Assembly (NCBI RefSeq): GCF_000428985.1
Contig: NZ_AUAZ01000026.1
Coordinates: 1 to 55,384 of the forward strand
DNA: 55,384 bases
Direction of reading: 5' to 3'
Source of the DNA: Marinobacterium litorale DSM 23545
GTDB lineage: Bacteria; Pseudomonadota; Gammaproteobacteria; Pseudomonadales; Balneatricaceae
Shown: positions 13,039 through 23,006 of the stretch, piece by piece
Layout: every line of letters starts with the position of its first letter
Numbering within the stretch: the stretch's first letter is position 1
Program-made: the position numbers and the translations under genes
The notes under the pieces: generated by a model
Seen by the model: the letters and a program-made list of their open reading frames with translations, nothing else
Database searches by the model: none
Told to the model about the DNA's origin: nothing

Positions 13039-16000
13039 CTAGCGCTCAAAGCTATAGATCAGATCGCCGCCGCTGGCCTCGCCGCTGGTTTCTGTCTCCA
13101 GGAACCAGCGATCAGTGAGCTGATAATGAATCAGGAAGGTATTGATCGGCTCCACCAGCCCGATACCGTATTTGATATAGAGATCCGGCGACAGATGCTT
13201 GGCCACATACAGCGATGTGTCTTCCGCGGTATCACCGGAACTGATACCCAGTTCATCCACATTGAGCGCGCCCTGTAGGTTCTGAACCAGATTATTGCCC
13301 CCTTTGGTCGCCAGCGAGAGCGCCATTTTCATCAGCAACTCCTGCTCTGAAGCCGAGGCAGAACCCGGAGCACGACCCAGCAACAGGTAGGACAATATTC
13401 TGTTATCCGGCATCGCCGGGCTCGACGTCAGCTCCAGCGCCGGATTGCGCAAAGTGCCGCCCACCAGCGCACCGACACTGACATCATCCACGTCGCGGGC
13501 AACACGCAGATCCAGCCCCGGATTAGTGACCGGGCCACCGGTAAAGAGCACACTCCCCCGGCTAATCTGAAGCTGTTGACCATACAGTGTGTACTCGCCG
13601 GTCCGGACACCCACACGCCCGGTACCCCGCGCCGGACTTCCGGCACTCTGCTCCAGCGTCAACGCTCCGGTGAGGTAACCATCAAAACCGAAGGCATCCA
13701 CGCGGACGTCATCACCCAGCACGATACGGAGATCAAGCTCGGTATCGAACGCCTGAGGATCTTCCGGTTCTCCATCGCGCTTCACCACCAGATCAGCGGA
13801 AGGGTCCACTGATGACGGTCCCAGCTTCGGCGGCTGAATCAGCGCGCGCGGCACATTGAGCTCACCGGTCACACGCACCCCGTCAGGCGAGCCACTGATG
13901 GCCATATCAGGAGAAATATTAACCAGAATTTCCTGGGTATTCATGGCCGTAAACTGATCACCTCTCAGGGCCAGCTCGATCCTCCCGGCCAACGGCTCAA
14001 CGAACCCATCCAGGGCCAGTGAGCCGTCACCGCTGTTCAAGCTACCTGTAAGCTGCATCCGCTCTTTGCGCTCGGGATCATCTCTCAAACGTAGCTGCGC
14101 ATCTTCGATACGAATCCCGGCGGCCGCGATCTCAGCCACCCCCTCTGTCACCTGAAGATCACCCTGGATTCTGGGGGCCGCCAGGGTGCCTGCGACTGTA
14201 ACATTGACATCGGCACGCCCTTTATCAATGACCACGCCGGGGCTGAGAACACCAAGCGGGCGCAGATCAGGAAGATCCACCTTTACCTGACCGGCCAGGG
14301 ACTGCGTACCCGCCGGATCCTTGATATTGAAATTGCCGTTGATCTGTCCATCCAGGCCGGACAAAGGCACATCCAGACGCCCTTTAACGGCGTCCGAATC
14401 TCCAGTCAGTTCGAGGACAGAACCATCAAAGCCCAGCGTCAGATCGGTATCCGGCGCGTCAATCTGGGCGCGCGGAAGCCGGGCATTGACTCGATAGCTG
14501 ATTGCATCACCCCGCTGACGGAAGCCGCCATTCGCTTCAAGCTCTCCATCAAGCAGCAGCGACGGCGGCAAAAACGAAGCCAGCACCGTCAACGGCAGCG
14601 CCTGCACTTCGAGCTCAGCATCCGTTCGAGCAACAGCAGGTTGGTGATCCAGGTTTACACAGACTTGCCCGCCCAGCGCCTCTGGAACCAGACAGCTGAG
14701 AGCAAGGCGATAACGCTTACTCCCCAGGTCTATCGCCGCGGGCTCCTCTAATTGCCATGGATTCAGTCCCACGGGGCTCAAGGCGAGGCGCTGCAGATAG
14801 CCTTTATAACGCCACGCCGGCAGCTCCATGCTGGCACTACCCTCAATCTGGAGTTCAACCCCACCTTTGTCGCTATCGACACTCAGCAGAGTAACGAGTG
14901 CCTGCTGGGGCCCTTTCAAGGACAGGTCGATCTGTTCTATAGACTGCCCCGGCAGCGCAAGCCCGCGGGCAGACAGCTGGATATCCGCGTCATGTTTCCA
15001 GCTTGCATCGAAAGCCACCTGACCTTCGGCTGCATTCAGTCGTAGCTGATTCACGCGCAGGTTCTGCGCCGAAAGCTGAGCATCGACTCGAGGTAACACC
15101 CGCGATCCAGCCAAGGTTCCTTTCGCACGCAACGCGCCGCGGGCTTGCGGTAAAAGACTGTCGAGCGATGGCAGATCCAGCGACCAACTCAGGTCCAGCT
15201 GTTCATCGATACGCCCCGCTGCAGCTAACTGCGCCTCGCCCCAGCCGAGCTGCAGGTCACTGACATCGATCGCCGCGCCCTGAACAACGACCTGCCCGCT
15301 TCCTGACAGGGGCTGGCCTTTCAGCTGCCCGCCCAAGCTTTGAATGTGAACCCGGGAATACAGCGCGGGATCGAGCCTTCCCTCCACCGCAAGCCGGGAA
15401 TTCAGCTCGCCATCCAAGTCCGGCCATTGCAAACCCGGCTGAACCTGCTGCGCCTCAAGCTTGAGCTGCCAGCTTGTTTCATCGGCCCAACCCGCTTTTC
15501 CGTCCACCAGAACGCGACCCCCTAAAAGATCGGCCTCAATACCAATTTTGTCCGCACCACTGGGTGATACCTGGGCCTGCCCCTTCAGAGAAACCTCCCC
15601 AATTTCAACAGATTGGAGCTCTGTGTTAATACGTGTATTGAGGTTATCAAAGGGCCCGGACAGTAACAGCTCGCCCTGCGGTGAGCGCAACGCGACAGAC
15701 TCGCCCTGCAGCGGATAACGAACCCCTTCCCACTGGAGCCTGGCATTCACCGAGGGCGCAGAGCTATCCAGCCCTTCCACCTCGCCATTAACCTTCAGGC
15801 GGGTCTCACCCCCGTTCAGCGCGAGTGTCGAAGACGCCAAGGTCGCTAAGGAGGGCGTCCACTTGGCCGACAAGTCCAGAACCCCCTTGCCCAGCATCTG
15901 CTGTTCAAAACGGACTTGCCCTTCCAGGTTAGCCTGTGCAAGACCACCACTGGCATCCAGATTTGCCGCAAGACTGGACAAGCCTGTTTGCGCCAGCGCC

Positions 16001-16842
16001 GGATCCAGCTCGGACAGCTGCGCATCGATCAGTTCCAACGCAACGGACCATTGCGGATCTTCGCCGAGCGCGCTGTCCACGTGCGCCCTCAACTGTGCAT
16101 CAATTAAACCGGACGCCGACTGAGTCACTGCAAGACGCTCCAGGTCTCCCTTTAGCTCGCCACTCAGTACGACCTCTCCACCGCTTGCATTCGGAGGACG
16201 AAAGCGGATATCGCTGGTCAGGTCTAACGCATAGGGCTTTGCCAGTGCGATATTGCCCTGCACACTCAGCTCGCCTTGCGGGTGACGTATATAGAAGTGG
16301 CTCAAACGTCCGGTATCGCCCTCCGCACTGGCGTCAAGCTCAATCCGATCAATACGCTGGACGCTTTCCCCATTTACGATCTCGAGCGGACCGATATCTA
16401 AAGCGTGAACGACCACGGAAACCGGTAACTGAATCCGGTCCGGCAGCCCGCCCTTCTGCGTATCCTCCGCTGCCTGCTGTTCAGGGTCGGCGGGAGGCAA
16501 CGCGAGCCGCCCCTGAGCCAGGGAGAATCGGCTGATTTCAACGCGGCGCGAAAACAGCGCCATCGGCTTCCAGTCGAAGCCGATGGCTCCAAGCTGAATA
16601 TCCGTACCCTGGTCATCGCGATAGCTCACCTGCTCAAGCTCAAGCGGCCCGACCAACCTGCCGGACACGCCATCCAGACTCAGACCCGCTATTCGTTTCT
16701 CCACCTGACTGAGCAACAGTTGAGTACCGGTGTCACTGCCAATTAACAAAGCCACCGAGCTGATCAGGACAATAAGTAGAACCGAAAGCCCCAAAAGGAC
16801 TCGGCGCAGCACTGCTTTCCAGCTTATACGGAGCGCACTCAT
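13039..16842 (-). CDS. tamB: Translocation and assembly module protein TamB
   Basis: A 1267-residue envelope protein. It has an N-terminal membrane anchor (VLLGLSVLLIVLISSVALLIG, about residues 14-34), a very long stretch of repeating beta strands like the lipid-groove proteins of the AsmA/YhdP/VPS13 type, and the conserved C-terminal TamB (DUF490) domain, where GRVGVRTGEYTLYGQQLQISRG and GTLRNPALELTSSPAMPDNRILSYLL can be seen. It ends LIYSFER. TamB bridges inner and outer membranes and works with TamA in outer-membrane biogenesis, probably phospholipid transport. Its start overlaps the tamA stop by four bases (ATGA). Length is typical. Confidence 0.95.
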   Translation of the reverse strand: MSALRISWKAVLRRVLLGLSVLLIVLISSVALLIGSDTGTQLLLSQVEKRIAGLSLDGVSGRLVGPLELEQVSYRDDQGTDIQLGAIGFDWKPMALFSRRVEISRFSLAQGRLALPPADPEQQAAEDTQKGGLPDRIQLPVSVVVHALDIGPLEIVNGESVQRIDRIELDASAEGDTGRLSHFYIRHPQGELSVQGNIALAKPYALDLTSDIRFRPPNASGGEVVLSGELKGDLERLAVTQSASGLIDAQLRAHVDSALGEDPQWSVALELIDAQLSELDPALAQTGLSSLAANLDASGGLAQANLEGQVRFEQQMLGKGVLDLSAKWTPSLATLASSTLALNGGETRLKVNGEVEGLDSSAPSVNARLQWEGVRYPLQGESVALRSPQGELLLSGPFDNLNTRINTELQSVEIGEVSLKGQAQVSPSGADKIGIEADLLGGRVLVDGKAGWADETSWQLKLEAQQVQPGLQWPDLDGELNSRLAVEGRLDPALYSRVHIQSLGGQLKGQPLSGSGQVVVQGAAIDVSDLQLGWGEAQLAAAGRIDEQLDLSWSLDLPSLDSLLPQARGALRAKGTLAGSRVLPRVDAQLSAQNLRVNQLRLNAAEGQVAFDASWKHDADIQLSARGLALPGQSIEQIDLSLKGPQQALVTLLSVDSDKGGVELQIEGSASMELPAWRYKGYLQRLALSPVGLNPWQLEEPAAIDLGSKRYRLALSCLVPEALGGQVCVNLDHQPAVARTDAELEVQALPLTVLASFLPPSLLLDGELEANGGFRQRGDAISYRVNARLPRAQIDAPDTDLTLGFDGSVLELTGDSDAVKGRLDVPLSGLDGQINGNFNIKDPAGTQSLAGQVKVDLPDLRPLGVLSPGVVIDKGRADVNVTVAGTLAAPRIQGDLQVTEGVAEIAAAGIRIEDAQLRLRDDPERKERMQLTGSLNSGDGSLALDGFVEPLAGRIELALRGDQFTAMNTQEILVNISPDMAISGSPDGVRVTGELNVPRALIQPPKLGPSSVDPSADLVVKRDGEPEDPQAFDTELDLRIVLGDDVRVDAFGFDGYLTGALTLEQSAGSPARGTGRVGVRTGEYTLYGQQLQISRGSVLFTGGPVTNPGLDLRVARDVDDVSVGALVGGTLRNPALELTSSPAMPDNRILSYLLLGRAPGSASASEQELLMKMALSLATKGGNNLVQNLQGALNVDELGISSGDTAEDTSLYVAKHLSPDLYIKYGIGLVEPINTFLIHYQLTDRWFLETETSGEASGGDLIYSFER

Positions 16843-18557
16843 AGATCCGGCCCCAGCGTAAAGTGCAGGCGAATGCCGTCATCATCCAGCGGTTTCGCCA
16901 GATCAATGCGCACCGGCCCCACTGGCGACTGCCATCGAGCCCCGACACCGACCCCACTGACCAACGGGGTGTCGATCGAATCAAATGCGTTACCGGTATC
17001 CCAGAACAGCGCCGCTCGCCAGTTCTCCTTCACCAGATAGTCAACCTCCACACTACCGGTGATCATGTAACGACCACCGCGTACATCACCGTCGTTATCC
17101 TTGGGTGCCAGTCGCTTATAGCCATAGCCCCGAACGCTGTTATCGCCACCGGCAAAAAAGCGACGCGACGAGGGCAGAACCGAAAAGTCAGTGACCGCAG
17201 TCGCACCGACGTCTGCACGGCCGAGCTGCCGCCAGCGTTCACCAAACGACTGCACCGCTTTGACACCGGCTTCCGCCTGCACAAAATCGGTATCGGACAG
17301 GAGTGTTTCACTGCCTCCGCTAAGGGAAAAGTCCAGGCGGTAGCCCCGGTTGGGATAGAGCCGGTTATCCGCATTCACATACTGCCAGCCAAACTCCGGC
17401 ACCAGTAATCGCGTGGTTTGTGTATCGCGGCCAAAGGTAAAACTTTCCTCCTCCAACGACAGACCGTAGGTGAATCGATGACCGTTACGAATTTTCTGCT
17501 CCTGCAGCCCCAACACCCATTTTTCGGTATCGGTTGTGTCAGTTTGCTCCTGTTCATAGAGGGCACGCACGATATATAGATCGGTCATGGGATCCGGGCC
17601 GGGAATTTCGTAACGACTACTGAGTGTATTGGTAACTTCCGAAAGGCGCAGCACGGTGTCCATGCGATGGCCCAGGGAGTTTACCCAACGTCGATTCTGC
17701 CGCGCACTGAGCCGGGCCCCGGTGTCGGTACCATAGCCTGCACCCAGTCGATAAGCCGTCCGTTTATTGGGCTCCAGCGATACATCAATGGGCACCTGCT
17801 GCTGCGCATCGGCTTCCTCCCAGCGCGGCTGCACCTCGACCAGGCTGAAATAATCACTGTCTATCAAGCCTCGCTGCATCGTCAGCAGCGCTTCGGTGCT
17901 GACAGGATCGCCTGGCTTAAAGGTTTCGTAGCGCTCCAGTAACGACTGAGTGACGGGCGCTGGACTGTAGCGGAAGACACCCACCCGGTACTGGGGGCCC
18001 GAGTCAAATATCAGCGTGATGTGTGCCTGATTGTTCTCCGGATCAACCGCTATTTTCGACTGCGTAAAGCGCGCCTCGTAAAAGCCCGCACTCGCGGCAC
18101 GCTCAAGCAGGTCACTTTTTAGCGATTCATAGGCCGGTTGATCGAGCGGCGTACCCACACGCAACGCCGGGTCCGCCATCCATTGCCGAAACCGAGCCTG
18201 GGTTGATGCTTCACCCAACACATCAAGGGTCGTGTCATGAATAACCGTTCGAGGCCCAAGCTGCACCCGATAGGTCGCGACCCAATCCTCGCCATCACGA
18301 CTCAAGAGACTTTCGATTTCAGCGTTAAAATAGCTGAACGCGCTCAGAACCCGGTGTATCGCAACATCTGCGCGGGAGTGCAGGTAGCGCACACGCGCCG
18401 CACTGAGGCTTCCCTCTTCGCGTACTAACGGAAGTGCATTGCGCACAGGGTCCTGTAGCTCAGCAGGCAGATCCGGCACTTCGACACGTACGTCCGCATA
18501 GAGCGCCGGGGAAAGCAGGCTCAAAGAGAGAAGTAGAGTTCTGGCAGTTGGGGTCAT
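16839..18557 (-). CDS. tamA: Outer-membrane assembly factor TamA
   Basis: A 572-residue Omp85-family protein. A signal peptide (MTPTARTLLLSLSLLSPALYA) is followed by three POTRA-like modules (about 22-255) and a 16-strand barrel domain. Typical barrel features are FFAGGDNSVRGYGYKRLAP (about residue 460, the family's G-x-x-x-V-R-G-Y loop motif), VEVDY, FWDTGNAF and the end VGPVRIDLAKPL...LHFTLGPDL. It is the first gene of the tamA-tamB pair and is coupled to tamB by an ATGA overlap. The 208-base gap upstream should hold the promoter. Confidence 0.95.
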   Translation of the reverse strand: MTPTARTLLLSLSLLSPALYADVRVEVPDLPAELQDPVRNALPLVREEGSLSAARVRYLHSRADVAIHRVLSAFSYFNAEIESLLSRDGEDWVATYRVQLGPRTVIHDTTLDVLGEASTQARFRQWMADPALRVGTPLDQPAYESLKSDLLERAASAGFYEARFTQSKIAVDPENNQAHITLIFDSGPQYRVGVFRYSPAPVTQSLLERYETFKPGDPVSTEALLTMQRGLIDSDYFSLVEVQPRWEEADAQQQVPIDVSLEPNKRTAYRLGAGYGTDTGARLSARQNRRWVNSLGHRMDTVLRLSEVTNTLSSRYEIPGPDPMTDLYIVRALYEQEQTDTTDTEKWVLGLQEQKIRNGHRFTYGLSLEEESFTFGRDTQTTRLLVPEFGWQYVNADNRLYPNRGYRLDFSLSGGSETLLSDTDFVQAEAGVKAVQSFGERWRQLGRADVGATAVTDFSVLPSSRRFFAGGDNSVRGYGYKRLAPKDNDGDVRGGRYMITGSVEVDYLVKENWRAALFWDTGNAFDSIDTPLVSGVGVGARWQSPVGPVRIDLAKPLDDDGIRLHFTLGPDL

Positions 18558-18734
18558 TCAGTCACGCTTGCCCGAATCGGTTGTTTGCGCCAATTCTAAC
18601 CTGAGGGGGCCCGTCGTTTCAGCGTAATTGGTAAAAATATATTGCAAATGCGAATCCTTCGCATTATTATTCAATTGCTTTGACAGGCACACATCGGGTG
18701 AAACGACTGCAGTGCGACACCCGTTCACGGCTCT

Positions 18735-18767
18735 GCCCGCCCCCTCCACCGGGGCGGGCATTTTTTT
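18735..18767 (+). terminator. Strong terminator facing right, with no plus-strand gene in front
   Basis: GCCCGCCCC and GGGGCGGGC form a perfect nine-pair stem around CTCCACC, followed by ATTTTTTT. This is a textbook rho-independent terminator on the plus strand. However, the nearest genes on both sides (tamA and the GGDEF-EAL gene) are on the minus strand, and the T run is on the wrong side to serve the latter. It may end a small RNA started within 18558-18730, where a TGCGAA-TCC-TTCGCA hairpin also lies at about 18647. Confidence 0.75.
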
Positions 18768-21138
18768 AACCGAAGCCTACGTGGGTATGCTCCGGATCCG
18801 ATAAGTACCGGGCGATAAAATGCCCCGCGGGAATTGGCCGGGAGAAAAAGTACCCCTGACCCAGCTCGCAACGCAGCGCCTGAAGACATTCAAGCTGTTG
18901 CTGCGTCTCAACCCCCTCCGTTATCACTTTCAGGTTCAAAGCACGACTCATGGTGACAATCGCCCCCACCAGCGCGTGGTGTGTTTGATTCTCTTCTATA
19001 TCCATGACAAAGGAGCGATCAATTTTCAAAATATCCAGCGGGAACTTCTGCAAGTAACTCAGCGATGAATATCCGGTGCCGAAATCATCAATGGACAGGA
19101 GGCAACCCAAGCGCTTAAGCGCATTCATCACATCCAGTGTATGCGCGGTGTTATGCATCAGCATGGACTCTGTAATTTCGAGGATCAGGTAGCCGGGAGC
19201 TATCTCATGCGCCTCAAGCACCTCACGCAGAAGGTCAACAAAACGACTATCCATAAACTGCTGACCCGAGACGTTAATCGACAGATATGCCTGGCTGTGA
19301 TGTCGTTGATGCCAGGTCGCGAGTTGTCGTAACCCTTCTCGCAAGACCCACTCCCCGACCTGAACAATCAGCCCGGTCTCTTCGGCCACATCAATAAAGT
19401 CGCCCGGGAACAACAGGCCCCGTTCCGGATGACGCAGACGAATCAACGCTTCCGCCCCTACAACGCGCTGGCTTTTCAGATAGACCACCGGCTGATAATG
19501 GAGCTCGAACCAGTCGTTCGCCAAGGCATCACGCACCAGTGTCTCGGCATCCATCCGCTTGCGAGTCCTTTCTTCATCCTCCGGCAGGAACACGCGAGCC
19601 CGGCTGCGCCCCTCCTCCTTGGCGCGATACATCGCCAGGTCAGCACTGCGTAACAGGGAATCAGCCGACGTATCACGGGTTTTATGAACCACGATCCCGA
19701 TCGAAGCCGAGATATGCAAACGCCGCTCATCGATCTCGAAAGGCCGCTCAAGCTCCTCGACGATACCTTCAGCAAGCTGCAACAGGGCAGCTTCTTCCTT
19801 GCGTCCATGCAGAAGCACGGCAAACTCATCGCCACCCAGGCGGGCGACAAAGTCACCGGCAGGCAGGTGGTGCTGAATACGCTGCCCCGCCGCTGCCAGC
19901 AGCTTGTCACCGGTATGGTGGCCGTGGGTGTCATTGATGTATTTAAAGCGGTCCAGATCGATAAACAGGAGCGCGAGCCCCTGCTCCAGCGATTGATCGG
20001 AAGTAAGCTGCTCAGCCAGCATCAATTTAAAGAAATGCCGGTTCGGCAGTGTCGTCAGAGAGTCAAAATTAGCCTGCCGCTCGATGGTGCTAAGCGCCTC
20101 ATCCAGCGAAGTGATATCGGTCATTACCGCCAGCGCACCCTGCCCCTGCGGGTTGGCTGTAAGGTTTATTCGCATGGAATGGACCTCGCCGGCCCGATCA
20201 CGCACCTGCAGATAACACTCGCTGCTGGTGTCGGGTGTCACCTGTTTTAACTCGTCACGGAGCGTATTCAGCTCTTTTTCATCGCAGGCGAGGTGCGCGA
20301 TCGAACGGCCCACAATATCGCGTTCATTGAAACCCAGATGGATCAGAAAGTGTTCGCTGACACTCTGGATGCGACCGTCAGGCAGCAACGTAAACAGCAA
20401 CGCCGGCGTCTGGTTGTAGAGATTACGAAACCGCGTCTCACTCTCCTTTAAGGAGTTATGTTTATTATCAAGTTCATCCAGTAACTCATTGTATGAACTT
20501 ATTATTATCCCAAACTCATCACCGGAACCACGTGATTTTGCACGGATAAAATCGCCGGTTTCCCGCGCCCGCTGGATAGCGAACAGCAGCTCTCGTAACG
20601 GCCGGTTGACCACGCGCGTCTGAAAAACGAACAGCGCGGCGGAAAGCGCGACGGCGACCAGAATCAATGTGAGAAAGGTATCCTCTAACCGCTCCCGCTC
20701 GGCCAGATAAAGCGTCTGCGCGCTAACTTCAGCGATAAACCAGCCGGCTTCCTCCCCCATTTCGCGCCCGGCGATCAGCGGAATAACGAAACGACTTTCG
20801 ACCTGCACCCTGCCGAAGTCCGACGAGAGACGCTCGGTTAACGGCTGAACCTGAGCGTTCAGAATCTCAAGGCGCAGTGTATCGGCCTCATCCATAACCA
20901 GATCGAGAATGGCTTCTATCTGCTCCTGTCGTCCCTGGGCAACCGGCTCTGTCAGCAGATCTGCGTAGGTTTCCAGCCGGGCAACCCGGTTATCCAGGTC
21001 GTAACGGAAGCTGTCACGCGCCATATAACTGGTATAAAGGAAGCTGCCACCGAGAACGACAACCAGCGAGACCATCAGCAAAATTGCCAGCTTGACGTGT
21101 ACCGGCCGACGTGGGTGCAGGTTAACCCTATCCTGCAT
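18766..21138 (-). CDS. Membrane-bound PAS-GGDEF-EAL cyclic-di-GMP enzyme
   Basis: A protein of about 790 residues. Order: membrane span (LAILLMVSLVVVLGGSFLYTSYM), periplasmic sensor of about 120 residues, second span (FLTLILVAVALSAALFVFQ), HAMP linker, PAS domain, GGDEF domain, EAL domain. The GGDEF motif is intact at about 435-439 (RLGGDEF) and EAL at about 563-565 (GAEALIRL), with NVSGQ, EITES, DDFGTGYSS and LKIDRSF, so both synthesis and breakdown of cyclic-di-GMP are possible. The RxxD inhibitory site is absent (PAGD). The start is uncertain: ATG 21138 (MQDRVNLHPRR) is preferred to an upstream in-frame codon at 21201. Confidence 0.9.
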   Translation of the reverse strand: MQDRVNLHPRRPVHVKLAILLMVSLVVVLGGSFLYTSYMARDSFRYDLDNRVARLETYADLLTEPVAQGRQEQIEAILDLVMDEADTLRLEILNAQVQPLTERLSSDFGRVQVESRFVIPLIAGREMGEEAGWFIAEVSAQTLYLAERERLEDTFLTLILVAVALSAALFVFQTRVVNRPLRELLFAIQRARETGDFIRAKSRGSGDEFGIIISSYNELLDELDNKHNSLKESETRFRNLYNQTPALLFTLLPDGRIQSVSEHFLIHLGFNERDIVGRSIAHLACDEKELNTLRDELKQVTPDTSSECYLQVRDRAGEVHSMRINLTANPQGQGALAVMTDITSLDEALSTIERQANFDSLTTLPNRHFFKLMLAEQLTSDQSLEQGLALLFIDLDRFKYINDTHGHHTGDKLLAAAGQRIQHHLPAGDFVARLGGDEFAVLLHGRKEEAALLQLAEGIVEELERPFEIDERRLHISASIGIVVHKTRDTSADSLLRSADLAMYRAKEEGRSRARVFLPEDEERTRKRMDAETLVRDALANDWFELHYQPVVYLKSQRVVGAEALIRLRHPERGLLFPGDFIDVAEETGLIVQVGEWVLREGLRQLATWHQRHHSQAYLSINVSGQQFMDSRFVDLLREVLEAHEIAPGYLILEITESMLMHNTAHTLDVMNALKRLGCLLSIDDFGTGYSSLSYLQKFPLDILKIDRSFVMDIEENQTHHALVGAIVTMSRALNLKVITEGVETQQQLECLQALRCELGQGYFFSRPIPAGHFIARYLSDPEHTHVGFG

Positions 21139-21450
21139 GGACAAAGCTCGCTTGCACAGCCAGACGGGAGTTGGAAAGCTGACAGCACGCGGATGTACCA
21201 TCTCGCACGGTCAGTAAAGGAAGATCAAACGAAAGGGACAATAAAGAAGCGAAACTAGATCGCACACTCCGGCACGACACTACGCTGGTCTGACACAGCA
21301 TAAAAATTTGGACCCTGCGATTTTTTATATTTGTATTCCCCACGGGCCTAGTCAATGTCCGTCAGACTGGCCGGGGAGAAGTATGATGCGTTTAACGCCA
21401 CTTAAATACAACTCCCCTTTAGTGTAGCGATATTCCTACACTGCTTTTGC
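21139..21450. other. Intergenic region between the GGDEF-EAL gene and ureG
   Basis: No convincing gene is present. The right-hand part holds AGTGTAG (21421-21427) and CTACACT (21436-21442), a perfect seven-pair hairpin just past the ureG stop, which may weakly end the urease transcript but lacks a T run on the minus strand. AT-rich stretches near 21300-21335 may contain the promoter of the minus-strand GGDEF-EAL gene; no clear boxes could be assigned. Confidence 0.4.
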
Positions 21451-22071
21451 TCAAGCCGCTTCTAACATACCCTGACGAACGATAAACTCGATTATCTCCT
21501 GTAAGCCCTTACCCTCTTTGAGGTTGGTAAACACATAGGGCCGTTCAGGGCGCATCCGTTGGGTATCAGCCTCCATCACGGACAGGTCCGCGCCCACATA
21601 GGGAGCCAGGTCGATTTTGTTAATCACCAGCAGGTCCGATTTGGTGATTCCCGGGCCGCCTTTACGCGGAATTTTTTCACCCTCAGCCACATCAATCACA
21701 TAGATACACAGATCAGCCAGCTCAGGGCTGAACGTGGCGCTCAGGTTATCGCCGCCGCTCTCGACGAACACCACATCCAAGTCGCCATGGAGACGCGCCA
21801 GATCTTCGACGGCGGCCAGGTTCATCGAAGCATCTTCCCGAATCGCCGTGTGCGGGCACCCCCCGGTCTCAACACCAACGATTCGATCTGCGGGCAACGC
21901 TTCGGCGCGCGTCAGGATCTTGGCATCCTCCTGGGTGTAAATGTCGTTGGTCACGACTGCGATACTGTAGTGATCACGCATCGCCTTACATAGAACCTCT
22001 AACAACGCGGTCTTGCCCGAACCAACAGGACCGCCAACCCCGATACGCAGGGGGGCTTTATATTCACTCAT
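21451..22071 (-). CDS. ureG: Urease accessory GTPase UreG
   Basis: A 206-residue SIMIBI-class GTPase that drives nickel insertion into urease together with UreE, UreF and UreD. The P-loop GGPVGSGKT lies at about 13-21, and the nickel-binding Cys-Pro-His motif is present in [38 protein letters not shown] and the guanine-binding NKID are also seen. Start ATG 22071 has AGGA at the right distance; an upstream in-frame codon at 22086 is not needed. It is the last gene of the cluster, immediately after ureF. Confidence 0.96.
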   Translation of the reverse strand: MSEYKAPLRIGVGGPVGSGKTALLEVLCKAMRDHYSIAVVTNDIYTQEDAKILTRAEALPADRIVGVETGGCPHTAIREDASMNLAAVEDLARLHGDLDVVFVESGGDNLSATFSPELADLCIYVIDVAEGEKIPRKGGPGITKSDLLVINKIDLAPYVGADLSVMEADTQRMRPERPYVFTNLKEGKGLQEIIEFIVRQGMLEAA

Positions 22072-22086
22072 TATTAAATTCCTCAA

Positions 22087-22752
22087 TCAGGATCGGAATA
22101 ACCGGGAGTATTGGGTTTCATGCCGGGCGCTGGCTATCGCCAGCGCCGGAGTTGAGCTGCCGATAGCATCATCCGACAGCCGCATCGCCGTATCGAGCAA
22201 GGCCGGCAGCGTTTCACTGATTGTTAAGAGAAGACGCTGCCCCGCGGTCTGCCCCAACGGCACCAGTTTGACACCGGCCATAACCGCATTTTCCAGCCAG
22301 CTCCAGACAAAGCCACGACACAAGCTGTTTGTTTCTATCGACCAGGCCGAGGCGGCCAGAGCCATACCGGCTAACTGCGTTTGCTTCGCAGAGCGCTGCA
22401 GCGCATCCGGGATAGTCACATCCAGCGCCGGTAGCAGGCGAACCAGAGCCTGAGCGCGCTGGCGCTCCTCAGCGCGGAGTTCACGGGTTTCTCGACTGGC
22501 GATCAGAAACTGGCACCAATGATCGAATGAAGCACTATCATCCTGTGCCAGTGCAGTGCACAGGCGCTGCAAAACCGGAACTTCCAGCGACAGCACACTG
22601 TGTTCCAGCGTGGATGAGAGCCAACGCTCAAGCGACGGCTCGCTTTCAACCCAGCCGGTTTCTATCGCCCACTCCAAACCCTGGGAATACGTAAACGCAC
22701 CCACCGGCAAGGCCGGACTGATGAGCTGGTAGAGCCGCAGATCGGCAAGCAC
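22087..22752 (-). CDS. ureF: Urease accessory protein UreF
   Basis: A 221-residue, all-helical accessory protein that forms the UreD-UreF-UreG activation complex on apo-urease. The family opening is clear: LYQLISPALPVGAFTYSQGLEWAIETGWV. A mid-region SRETRELRAEERQRAQALVRLLP and a C-terminal WLENAVMAGVKLVPLGQTAGQRLL also match the family. It starts four bases before the stop region of the mini HupE/UreJ gene upstream and is followed directly by ureG. Length is typical. Confidence 0.95.
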   Translation of the reverse strand: MLADLRLYQLISPALPVGAFTYSQGLEWAIETGWVESEPSLERWLSSTLEHSVLSLEVPVLQRLCTALAQDDSASFDHWCQFLIASRETRELRAEERQRAQALVRLLPALDVTIPDALQRSAKQTQLAGMALAASAWSIETNSLCRGFVWSWLENAVMAGVKLVPLGQTAGQRLLLTISETLPALLDTAMRLSDDAIGSSTPALAIASARHETQYSRLFRS

Positions 22753-22755
22753 AGT

Positions 22756-22992
22756 TTACTCCTGACGGGCTGCGGACAAGACGCCCTTGCGCGCTTTGCG
22801 TTTGCGCAAAATCTTACGCAGGGCAAACCCTGCACCCACCGCCGCGGCAAGGGCCAGCATCATCGCCAGGTGATCAGGTTCGGTCAAGGTGTGGCCCAAC
22901 CCGGCAAAAAAACTCCCGCCATGAACACCTTCGTGGGCCAGTGCCAAAGAGGGAAAAGCGACCAGAACGGACGCTCCTGCGAACTTATGCAT
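22756..22992 (-). CDS. Short HupE/UreJ-like membrane protein
   Basis: A 78-residue protein with a signal-like N-terminus (MHKFAGASVLVAFPSLALAHEG), then FFAGLGHTLTEPDHLAMMLALAAAVGAGFALRKI and a very basic tail RKRKARKG. The AHEG start followed by a GLxHxxxxxDHLAMM motif is the nickel-binding opening of HupE/UreJ permeases, which are normally about 190-200 residues with six or more spans. Only one further span is present here, so it is a natural short form or a shortened UreJ. Its place between ureE and ureF is where ureJ usually lies. A nickel-related role is inferred. Confidence 0.7.
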   Translation of the reverse strand: MHKFAGASVLVAFPSLALAHEGVHGGSFFAGLGHTLTEPDHLAMMLALAAAVGAGFALRKILRKRKARKGVLSAARQE

Positions 22993-23006
22993 TGTGCTCT
23001 CCTGAA

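Noticed and set aside
13428-16616. Several plus- and minus-strand frames within tamB
   Set aside because: All are shadows in other frames of the long, continuous tamB gene.
18558-18761. A 67-codon minus-strand frame upstream of tamA
   Set aside because: No good start signal, runs through the terminator hairpin and has no protein-like pattern.
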